Assembly: GCA_021818645.1 (NCBI GenBank) | Contig: JAKATS010000358.1 | Location: 1-7,126, forward strand | DNA length: 7,126 nucleotides | Direction: 5' to 3' | Origin: Acidobacteriota bacterium | Lineage (GTDB): Bacteria; Acidobacteriota; Terriglobia; Terriglobales; SCQP01 | In this document: one piece after another, positions 1 through 6,040 of the stretch | Layout: each line of letters starts with the position of its first letter | Numbering within the stretch: position 1 is the first letter of the stretch | Position numbers and translations under genes: made by a program | Notes under the pieces: generated by a model | What the model saw: the letters and a program-made list of their open reading frames with translations, nothing else | Told to the model about the DNA's origin: nothing | Databases searched by the model: none

Positions 1-877
1 TGGCCCGCAGCGCCTGGCGAAACCTGGCTATGGCCGCGGCGGGCGGTCCCCGTTCCAGCGCGATTTGGCCCAGATGTTCATAGTCGTAAGCCAGGCCGGA
101 TTCAAGGCCCAGATCGGCGATAAATTCCCGGCGTGCCATTCGATATCGATGCCGCCGCTGCAAGATGATACCGAGCAGATAATGAGCGAAGGGCAAGCGC
201 GGATTTCGCGCCAAGGCACGATGCAGCAAGGGCAGGGCCCGCGTATCCTGCTGCAGATTGACGTAGGCGCGCGCTTCGATCAGCATCAAGGCGGGCGTGC
301 CCGCGCCCACCCGCGATAGCCGGCGCAAGGCCTGGGTGGAAGTTCGAGAATGATGGCTTTCTCCTGCGGCAATGGCCAACGTATAGAGGTAACTCACCTG
401 GCGCCGTTCTTGCGGCCATAGCGGCTTAAGGTTCCGGTATGCGGCCGGATAGCGAAGCCGGAAAAATTCACACAGCCCCAGCAGATAGCGGGCCCGGGTG
501 GACGAGGAATTCTGTTGTAAATAAGCGCGGAAATGCCTGGCGGCGGCACCATAACGATGGCGATGATAGTTCACCAGCCCCAGATCGAGCTCGATGCCGG
601 ACAGATGCGGGGCCAGTTGAATCGCCTGCCGGAGATCGCGCATGGCCGCCGGCCAGCGCCGTTGCCGTTCGGCGATGATGCCCAGGTTCACCCAGGCGCC
701 CGCCTGCCCGGGATCTGCCTTGAGAACCTGATGAAAATCCCGGCGCGCGCGCGCATACCGGTGCTGGGCCAAGGCTTGCGCACCGGCCATAAACCACTGC
801 CGCGGTGAACGGGCCTGTCCCCGAGCAGGGCCGCTCAAGCTTCCGGCTAGCAGGAAAATATAAAGCCCGCGGCTCAT
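1..877 (-). CDS. Secreted TPR-repeat protein, partial (3' end outside the window)
   Basis: An uninterrupted frame runs from an ATG at 877-875 to the left edge: 292 codons with no stop, so the C-terminus is missing. Residues 1-22 look like a Sec signal peptide: Arg3, then a hydrophobic core (LYIFLLAG), then Ala/Gly before a likely cleavage site near GQA. The rest is helical with tetratricopeptide-like repeats at about 29-59, 61-92, 95-126, 198-230, 231-262 and 265-292. They show the usual Trp/Leu-Gly, Tyr, Ala and Pro spacing, for example WVNLGIIAE, then QAIQLAP. TPR domains are protein-binding scaffolds; the partner is unknown, and export suggests a periplasmic role. No in-frame start lies just upstream, and there is no strong Shine-Dalgarno. 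The gene follows the M48-like gene after 137 nt on the same strand. The TPR call is firm and the function is not. Confidence 0.85.
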   Translation of the reverse strand, partial: MSRGLYIFLLAGSLSGPARGQARSPRQWFMAGAQALAQHRYARARRDFHQVLKADPGQAGAWVNLGIIAERQRRWPAAMRDLRQAIQLAPHLSGIELDLGLVNYHRHRYGAAARHFRAYLQQNSSSTRARYLLGLCEFFRLRYPAAYRNLKPLWPQERRQVSYLYTLAIAAGESHHSRTSTQALRRLSRVGAGTPALMLIEARAYVNLQQDTRALPLLHRALARNPRLPFAHYLLGIILQRRHRYRMARREFIADLGLESGLAYDYEHLGQIALERGPPAAAIARFRQALRA

Positions 878-954
878 ACAGCTATCTTCGCATCCATGGC
901 CGCAGGAGGGTGCCGGCCAAGCGATCAGCCCGGTTTAGCCGCGCTTTTGCTGTC

Positions 955-987
955 GGGCCATCCTGAAAATTATGCGCAAAATGGCCC
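955..987 (-). repeat. Inverted repeat / stem-loop between the M48-like and TPR genes
   Basis: Seven perfect pairs (GGGCCAT at 955-961 against ATGGCCC at 981-987) continue inward, on the minus-strand transcript, with two G·U, one A-U and one G-C pair, leaving an 11-nt AU-rich loop. It lies about 28 nt after the stop of the M48-like gene. No U-run follows it on the minus strand, so a standard intrinsic terminator is not supported. It could be an mRNA processing or stability element, or chance. The rest of the 878-1014 gap shows nothing else I can support. Confidence 0.35.
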
Positions 988-1014
988 TCCCCTCGGTCAA
1001 GAGAAGCAGTTTTA

Positions 1015-2715
1015 CTAAGGAGTCACCCTCGCCGCGCGGGTTTTAGCAGCGGCCAACTGGGGCTGCGCATGTGCGCGCCGCAGATAAGGCCGCTGCGGAG
1101 TCAGTTCGAAGGGCATTTTTTCACGGGCATCGAGCAGCGTCACCGGCGGCGCCTGAAACAGCGTGGCTGCATCATTCCAGGGATTCACCAAAACCCGGCT
1201 GCCCAAAGACAGCGCGGCGATCTGTGTGAGAGAAGTCAATTGCAGAGGGGGCGCCATCCGCAGCAATGGCTCCAGGCCGGCCTGGCGCGAGGGATGGCGC
1301 AGGGCATCACCAAAAAAGCCGGGCGCCATCAGGTGTTTCAGATGCTTGGCGCGTAACCGCATCATGCGCAAAAACAATCCGGCCTGACCGAGCTGGTTTT
1401 TATACGGCGAGTTTTCCAGCAGTTTCAAGGTTTCGGCGGCCACGGCCCGGCGGTCACGCGGATCCTGGCGCAGGCGGAAGCGGGCAAACACTTTGGAGTT
1501 GGGGATCAGCATGCGGTCAAAGAAAGCATATTTTGTGTTCAAGGGCGAGCCGGCCACGATGGTTGCCAGTTCATGAGCCAGTACCATGGCCAGCGAGGGT
1601 TCATTGGGCAGTACGTCAATCATGCCGCGGCTCAGTACGATGGTGTGGCCCACAGTGAAGGAGACCATGGGCGTGGTCAGCAGCACGCGGCAGCGGACGG
1701 CGGGCTCGATGTCGAGATTATTGGTGACCTCAATATTGTTGACCACAGTGGCGAGCAATGTATCCACGGGGCCCGGTGGCGCCAGCATGCCGGCTTTCTG
1801 CAGCTTGCGCAAAACATTGTTTTCCGCTTCCCGCTGCCAGATTCGCTGCGCCTGAATGGGCGAATAGGCCTGCTGGCCCCGGGCACGATCGCGCACTCCG
1901 CCCTCAATGATCATTTGGGAGGCTGTGCTTTGCCGTTGCAGCTTACCCAGACCGTAACCCCACAGCCGGGTGACAGCGCGGAAGGCGGTATGGCCGGCCA
2001 GGCCAAACCAGCTGGTATTGCGGATCTTGGTTTCTTCGCTGTAAACAAAAGCCGGAACCCACAGCCCGGGCCGCACATTCACCCGCCAGCTGTCGAAATG
2101 GAAATAACGTCCGAAAAATGGCTGAGGCGTAAAAATGCCATTGAAGCGCACCAGATGATCGTGGCGGGCTTCAATCCAGATGCGGCCCTTGAAGCCATCA
2201 TGCAAACGCATGCGCGGCCGCACGTTAAAAACGAAACAGCGCACATTGCCCAGAAAATCCTGGCGCACGTAGCGGAAATGGTAATTCGCGGCATTGAAGC
2301 GGCCGGGATCGGGAAACAACATGGCTAAAAATCCGGACGATTTGTAATGCATTGAATACAGGCAATGCAGTGCTTTCAACGGGCTGGATCCGCAGCCGCC
2401 ATGGTGCAGATACGATTGTTCTTCCAGCAGCCCCGGTTCCAGTTCCAGTGCGCCGAGGTAATAATGATCACCGGTTGGCACCATGCCGAGCCGGCGAGTG
2501 GGCCGCATGGTTTGCACATAAGTTTCAACCAGCGGATGAAAACGCAGCAGGGAATGCAGCAGATTCTGTTCCTGTTTCGCCATGGCCTGGATCACCTGGC
2601 GGGCCGGCAGTTCCTGTGCGGCACGGGCGGAAAATCCGGAAAGGGCGGACAGCATGACGGCGGCAAGCAATCGGGAAAAGGTTTTGGGTGACATAACCAG
2701 CTCGGGAAAAGCCAT
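1015..2715 (-). CDS. M48-family-like exported protein with degenerate zinc site (probable pseudoprotease)
   Basis: 566 residues. The N-terminus carries a signal peptide (hydrophobic RLLAAVMLSALSGFSARA, cleavage near residue 32). The ATG at 2715 lies 9 nt after the TonB stop; a second ATG at 2694 (MSPKTFSR) gives a more typical signal peptide and is an equally good start. Residues about 80-260 form a beta-rich domain (FLGNVRCFVFNVRP, GRIWIEARHDHLVRFNG, FHFDSWRVNVRPGLWVPAF) that I recall preceding the peptidase domain in acidobacterial M48 proteins. Residues about 315-440 resemble the M48 core (HTIVLSRGMIDVLPNEPSLAM, then LAHELATIVAG). In the zinc motif HExxH the second His is Thr385 (HELAT, 381-385). 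The downstream Glu ligand region (DRRAVAAE, 421-428) also departs from the family form as I remember it. Metal-dependent proteolysis is therefore unlikely, and a chaperone-like or scaffolding role in the envelope is possible. The C-terminal REKMPFELTPQRPYL stretch is family-typical. Family assignment is good; loss of activity is inferred. Confidence 0.85.
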   Translation of the reverse strand: MAFPELVMSPKTFSRLLAAVMLSALSGFSARAAQELPARQVIQAMAKQEQNLLHSLLRFHPLVETYVQTMRPTRRLGMVPTGDHYYLGALELEPGLLEEQSYLHHGGCGSSPLKALHCLYSMHYKSSGFLAMLFPDPGRFNAANYHFRYVRQDFLGNVRCFVFNVRPRMRLHDGFKGRIWIEARHDHLVRFNGIFTPQPFFGRYFHFDSWRVNVRPGLWVPAFVYSEETKIRNTSWFGLAGHTAFRAVTRLWGYGLGKLQRQSTASQMIIEGGVRDRARGQQAYSPIQAQRIWQREAENNVLRKLQKAGMLAPPGPVDTLLATVVNNIEVTNNLDIEPAVRCRVLLTTPMVSFTVGHTIVLSRGMIDVLPNEPSLAMVLAHELATIVAGSPLNTKYAFFDRMLIPNSKVFARFRLRQDPRDRRAVAAETLKLLENSPYKNQLGQAGLFLRMMRLRAKHLKHLMAPGFFGDALRHPSRQAGLEPLLRMAPPLQLTSLTQIAALSLGSRVLVNPWNDAATLFQAPPVTLLDAREKMPFELTPQRPYLRRAHAQPQLAAAKTRAARVTP

Positions 2716-2724
2716 GACTTTGTG

Positions 2725-3822
2725 TTAATTCGCCAAGCGAAAACGAATGCGAATCCGGGCGGGAAAATCCACAGGCCGGCCCAGCCGCCGGGCAGGGCGA
2801 AAGCGGATGGCCAACGCCGCCTGACGGGCGGCGGCGTCCAGCCCGGCGCCGAGAGATTGAGTGACGCGCAGCACGCGCACCCGGCCGCTGGCCAAAAAGA
2901 TCACGGCCAAACCGACGCTGCCCTGAATTTTTTTCCGCCTCGCGAGGGCGGTATAGTGCGGCCGCGGTTTGAAGATGATTTCCACCGGGCGGGTAGGCGC
3001 GGACTGAGGGGCGCGGCGGGCGGGCCGAATGCGGGCGCCGGTTTCATTATTTGCAAAGCCCACGGGGTGAACCCGGCCGCCGGCGGCGCGGTGCGATCCG
3101 CTCAGGCCATTGCCAAAGCCCGCCGCAGCCAGTGCGCCGCGGCGGCCGTGGGCTCCGCCCGTGCCATTGCCCTGGCCGGGACCCACCGGCAGGTTGAAGC
3201 TGCCCACGGCTTCGAGATTGCCGTGGCGCGTAAAGCGATGACGAGCGACACCAGTCGCCGCGCCGAAGTCTCCCGTCTGGACCCTGCGTTCGGGCAATGG
3301 GTCGCGCGGCGCCGGCGCGGAATGAAATACGCCCGTAGCGATGGCTGTGTTCCGTTGCACCGCGGCCAGCAATTGCGGGGCCTGAAACTGAACTGGCCGC
3401 ACCAGGCGCGCCAGTTTCGGCTGCCGCATTTTGGGCAAGATCACCGGAGTTTTTATATGCAGGCGCATGGGTTCAGGTAAATGCAGACGGGTAAGGACCC
3501 GGCGCGGCTTATGAATCTGGGCCGGCGGGTGGGGCAGATGGAGTAGATGGAGGATGCGCCGGGGAGCCATGTGAATCGCGCGGATTTTAATTGGGCGCGG
3601 TATCGGCGGAAACAGCAGCAGGGTCGTTTCGTGCCGTTGCAAGAATTTTTGCCGCACGGTCCGCAAGCCCCAGGCCACCACCAGGGCGAGTAAAACCGAC
3701 TGGATTGCCAGCCCCGCGCCATAGGCGTGCCAGGGAGCTCGGCGGACAGGCAGTCCCGCAAAGCTGGGGGATGATTTTTCCCTCTCGGCCGGATCGAGCA
3801 ATCTGGGTAAAACGTTATTCAA
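2725..3822 (-). CDS. Energy transducer TonB-family protein
   Basis: 365 residues in the usual TonB layout. There is a short cytoplasmic N-terminus, one membrane helix at about 33-54 (AYGAGLAIQSVLLALVVAWG), a Pro-rich periplasmic linker (about 60-150), a Gly-rich segment (about 183-262, with VGSFNLPVGPGQGNGTGG) and a C-terminal TonB domain (about 279-363: PVEIIFKPRPHYTALARRKK, GSVGLAVIFLASGRVRV, TQSLGAGLDAAARQAAL, IRFRPARR, PVDFPARIRIRF). TonB proteins couple ExbB/ExbD proton-motive energy to outer-membrane receptors; no exbB/exbD or receptor is in the window. The start is TTG: no in-frame ATG or GTG lies between the upstream in-frame TGA and this codon, and the membrane helix follows at the right distance. 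The linker is unusually rich in Arg/His/Leu with almost no acidic residues, and the usual Tyr-Pro at the start of the C-terminal domain is Tyr-Thr. It is the first gene after the 3880-3915 stem-loop, with the M48-like gene 9 nt downstream. Confidence 0.85.
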   Translation of the reverse strand: MNNVLPRLLDPAEREKSSPSFAGLPVRRAPWHAYGAGLAIQSVLLALVVAWGLRTVRQKFLQRHETTLLLFPPIPRPIKIRAIHMAPRRILHLLHLPHPPAQIHKPRRVLTRLHLPEPMRLHIKTPVILPKMRQPKLARLVRPVQFQAPQLLAAVQRNTAIATGVFHSAPAPRDPLPERRVQTGDFGAATGVARHRFTRHGNLEAVGSFNLPVGPGQGNGTGGAHGRRGALAAAGFGNGLSGSHRAAGGRVHPVGFANNETGARIRPARRAPQSAPTRPVEIIFKPRPHYTALARRKKIQGSVGLAVIFLASGRVRVLRVTQSLGAGLDAAARQAALAIRFRPARRLGRPVDFPARIRIRFRLAN

Positions 3823-3879
3823 AATGGCTTCAGTAATACTTTCCGCGGCAACTGGATTTTTGTGAGCACTTCATGGGCC

Positions 3880-3915
3880 AAACTCGCCGAACCAATGGCT
3901 TGGCTCGGCAAATTT
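3880..3915 (-). terminator. Candidate terminator/attenuator stem-loop after plsC
   Basis: A 36-nt imperfect inverted repeat folds on the minus-strand RNA into 16 continuous pairs (13 Watson-Crick, 3 G·U) around a 4-nt GCCA loop. It has a GC-rich upper stem (GCCGAGCCAA / TTGGTTCGGC) and an A/U base (AAAUUU / GAGUUU). It begins 10 nt after the plsC stop. On the plus strand the three wobbles become A·C mismatches, so the structure favours minus-strand RNA, the direction of the genes. The U-tract is only UUU and then GGCCC, so termination may be weak or rho-assisted. The rest of the 3823-3925 gap holds the TonB leader, with no promoter I can defend. Confidence 0.5.
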
Positions 3916-3925
3916 ACCGGTATTG

Positions 3926-4669
3926 TTAGCTATGCGAGACTTCGCCGGTGTTCAACATCTCTATGATGCGCAGCCGCACTTCGGACGAAAGTTGGCTGGC
4001 TTCGCTTGGCGACCGCCCTTGTGTCATTATGGGAGACCCGATTAAAAACCGAACCAATCCGGGACGTATATGCCAGCTGCCCGGCGGTAATAAGTCATGA
4101 GTGCCGATCAAAGCCATGGGCACGATGGGAACCTGGGCCCTCAAGGCGAGTAAAAACGCGCCGGCGACGAAGGGTTTCAGCTGACCGTCGGGGCTGCGAT
4201 GGGCTTCGGGGAAAATAAATACCGAGACTCCCTGCCGCACACGTTCAGCCGCGCCTAACAGACTATGCATGGAAGCCCGGGCGCTTGATTGTTCCACGGG
4301 CAGATGGCGAGCTCGGCGCAAATGCCCGCCCAGCAGAGGGATGCGGAATAAGCCATGCAGAGCCAGAATGCGGAACTGCACCGGAAGCGAGGCAAAGATC
4401 ACCGGAGTATCGGTATAGCTGAGGTGATTCGCGACAAAAACCGCGGGACCGGAGGGCAGGTTTTCCAAGCCGCGGATTTCCACCCGCACATGCGCCAGGC
4501 GCAATAATTGCCGTGCCCAGCGCTGGGCCACCTGATGCTGGCGGCAGCCATCGGGATCGTGGCGGGAAATCCACCAGGACCCGATGCCATAAAAGGCGGT
4601 AATGAGAAGCAAACCCGGGGAATACCAGAGTAATGAGCGCAGCCGGGAGGCCGCTTCACGCAGACTCAT
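3926..4669 (-). CDS. plsC: 1-acyl-sn-glycerol-3-phosphate acyltransferase (PlsC/LPLAT family)
   Basis: 247 residues, the usual size for a bacterial PlsC. The family transfers an acyl chain to the sn-2 position of lysophosphatidic acid, giving phosphatidic acid at the inner membrane. A membrane segment lies at about 15-34 (YSPGLLLITAFYGIGSWW). Motif I is intact: NHLSYTD, with catalytic His82 and Asp87 in HX4D spacing. Motif II is the FRIPLLGGHLRRARHLPVEQ region (108-127). Motif III reads FPEAHRS (153-159) instead of the consensus FPEGTRS; Glu and Arg are kept but Gly-Thr is Ala-His. Motif IV is VPIVPMAL (180-187). The ATG overlaps the folC TGA as ATGA, and a good GGAGGG ribosome binding site lies 8 nt upstream inside folC, so translation is probably coupled. 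Substrate preference cannot be read from sequence; other lysophospholipid or ornithine-lipid acyltransferases of the same superfamily are possible. Confidence 0.88.
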   Translation of the reverse strand: MSLREAASRLRSLLWYSPGLLLITAFYGIGSWWISRHDPDGCRQHQVAQRWARQLLRLAHVRVEIRGLENLPSGPAVFVANHLSYTDTPVIFASLPVQFRILALHGLFRIPLLGGHLRRARHLPVEQSSARASMHSLLGAAERVRQGVSVFIFPEAHRSPDGQLKPFVAGAFLLALRAQVPIVPMALIGTHDLLPPGSWHIRPGLVRFLIGSPIMTQGRSPSEASQLSSEVRLRIIEMLNTGEVSHS

Positions 4670-6033
4670 ACCAGTCTCCCTCCATGGCTGGCCAGCCAGG
4701 TCCGGGCTTCACCCACCAGAAATAACGAACCGCTGATCAGCCAGGGTAAACCGGCAGGTGTGGCCGCGGCCAGCCGCATGGCGGCAGGGAAATCGGGCGC
4801 CGTTTGAACTTCCAGTCCCAATGGCCGTGCCAAAGCGCTTAGCTGTTCCGGTGAGGCGGCACGCGGATTTTGCGGAGCGGTGACAATCAGGCTGGAAATG
4901 CGCGGAGCCAGGATAGCCATAATCTCATCGGCGGCTTTATCGCGCATGCAGCCAAAAATCAGCACCGGATTGGGCATTTCGGCTTCCGACAAAAAATCGG
5001 CCAGGGTTTGCGCCGCGGCGGGATTATGGGCGCCATCGAGCCATACGGTCCGGGCTGAGCTCACCGGAGCAGCATGCGAAGCCATACCCGCACGGCTTTT
5101 GTCTGCCAGAGAAGCCGGACATTGCCAGCATTCCAATCGCCCCGGCCATTCCGCCAGAGTCAGGCCGGAACGCAGGGCGTCGGGGCCAATGGCAAATCCC
5201 CGCCGCGTCAGCTCATCCAGGCCTGCGGCAGCTACGGCGGCATTCAGCGCCTGATGCCGGCCACGCAACGCGGGGACCAGTTTCACGGGCTCATTCTGCC
5301 AGTCGAGTGTGACCTGGTAGCGACCGCCGCCGACCGGCGAGGCCGGAGGCCAAGCAATGGGCCGTAATGGGGCGCCAAGTTCGAGCGCCTTTTGCCGGAT
5401 CACCTGGGCCGCAGCCTCCGGCTGCTGCGCCATGATGCAAGGCACGGCGGGGCGGAGGATGCCGGCTTTTTCCGCGGCAATCGCCGTGAGGGTCGGCCCC
5501 AAATATTGTTCGTGATCCAACCCGACGGGGGTAATCACGCTAACGATGGGTACGACGGTGTTGGTGGCGTCGAGCCGGCCGCCCAGACCTACTTCGATGA
5601 CTCCGATTTCGATCTTTTGGGCGGCGAAATATAAAAAGCCCAAACCGGTCAAGGTTTCAAAATACGAAGGCATCTGCGGTAAATCGCCACGCTCGACCAA
5701 GCTTCGTCCCGCTCCCACGACCGTGGTGCAATGGCAGGCAAAGTCGTCGTCTGGAATCGGCCGGCCAGCTACCTGGATGCGTTCATTCACCCGTTCAAGA
5801 TGCGGGGACGTGAACAGGCCGGTGCGGTATCCGGCGGCGCGCAGGCCGCGTTCACAATAAGCCGCGGTGCTGCCTTTACCATTGGTGCCGGCGATGTGCA
5901 GGGCGGGGAAGCGGCGCTCAGGCGAGCCCAGCGCGGTTAGCAATATACGCACCTGGTTCAGGTCATATTTGGCACGGGGGCGGAGTTCACCTCCCAGGGA
6001 CTCGAGATAATGCAGGCTGGCGGAGTAGTCCAC
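4666..6033 (-). CDS. folC: Bifunctional folylpolyglutamate synthase / dihydrofolate synthase
   Basis: 455 residues from a GTG start. FolC adds L-glutamate to dihydropteroate and to folates using ATP, in the cytoplasm. The P-loop is HIAGTNGKGS (46-55), followed by the TSPHLERVNERI loop (75-86), EVGLGGRLDATN (147-158), GLDHEQYLG (171-179), EKAGIL (188-193, the Lys that is carbamylated in known FolC), WPGRLE (296-301) and DGAHNP (333-338, C-terminal domain). The open frame extends upstream to 6201, but that would overlap accD by about 160 nt and add an unFolC-like Ser/Cys-rich leader. The GTG at 6033-6031 lies 7 nt after the accD stop and gives VDYSASLHYLESLGGE, matching the usual FolC N-terminus. 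No clear Shine-Dalgarno precedes it, so translation may depend on accD reinitiation. The stretch between WPGRLE and DGAHNP is about 31 residues, longer than I expect for FolC. Confidence 0.93.
   Translation of the reverse strand: MDYSASLHYLESLGGELRPRAKYDLNQVRILLTALGSPERRFPALHIAGTNGKGSTAAYCERGLRAAGYRTGLFTSPHLERVNERIQVAGRPIPDDDFACHCTTVVGAGRSLVERGDLPQMPSYFETLTGLGFLYFAAQKIEIGVIEVGLGGRLDATNTVVPIVSVITPVGLDHEQYLGPTLTAIAAEKAGILRPAVPCIMAQQPEAAAQVIRQKALELGAPLRPIAWPPASPVGGGRYQVTLDWQNEPVKLVPALRGRHQALNAAVAAAGLDELTRRGFAIGPDALRSGLTLAEWPGRLECWQCPASLADKSRAGMASHAAPVSSARTVWLDGAHNPAAAQTLADFLSEAEMPNPVLIFGCMRDKAADEIMAILAPRISSLIVTAPQNPRAASPEQLSALARPLGLEVQTAPDFPAAMRLAAATPAGLPWLISGSLFLVGEARTWLASHGGRLV
4678..4683 (-). 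promoter_or_regulatory. Ribosome binding site of plsC
   Basis: GGAGGG on the minus strand with 8 nt to the plsC ATG, embedded in the last codons of folC. It is the only strong Shine-Dalgarno sequence I see in the window. With the ATGA stop/start overlap it fixes the plsC start and implies that folC and plsC share an mRNA. Confidence 0.65.
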
Positions 6034-6040
6034 GATCGAG

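Noticed and set aside
102..797. Two minus-strand open frames (102-419 and 468-797) with ATG starts
   Set aside because: They are in a different phase from the continuous TPR-encoding frame, and their translations lack repeat structure or a signal peptide.
969..1000. Possible promoter for the TPR gene: TTGACC and CATAAT on the minus strand
   Set aside because: The two boxes are separated by 20 nt, too far for a standard sigma-70 promoter, and the -10 box overlaps the stem-loop; support is too weak.
1573..2328. Plus-strand open frame (251 codons) opposite the M48-like gene
   Set aside because: It is antisense to a coherent exported protein and has no domain signature, so it is best explained as a GC-driven shadow.
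2722..3480. Long plus-strand open frame (252 codons) opposite the TonB gene
   Set aside because: It lies antisense to a gene with a clear membrane helix and TonB domain, has a Gly/Ala/Arg-rich composition expected from GC-rich antisense frames, and shows no recognisable domain.
3438..4409. 14-bp direct repeat AAGATCACCGGAGT at 3438-3451 and 4396-4409
   Set aside because: Both copies are inside coding sequence, where each encodes Thr-Pro-Val-Ile in the same phase; coincidence of codon use is sufficient.
4263..4659. Additional minus-strand open frames inside plsC
   Set aside because: They are out of phase with the frame carrying the HX4D and motif III signatures.
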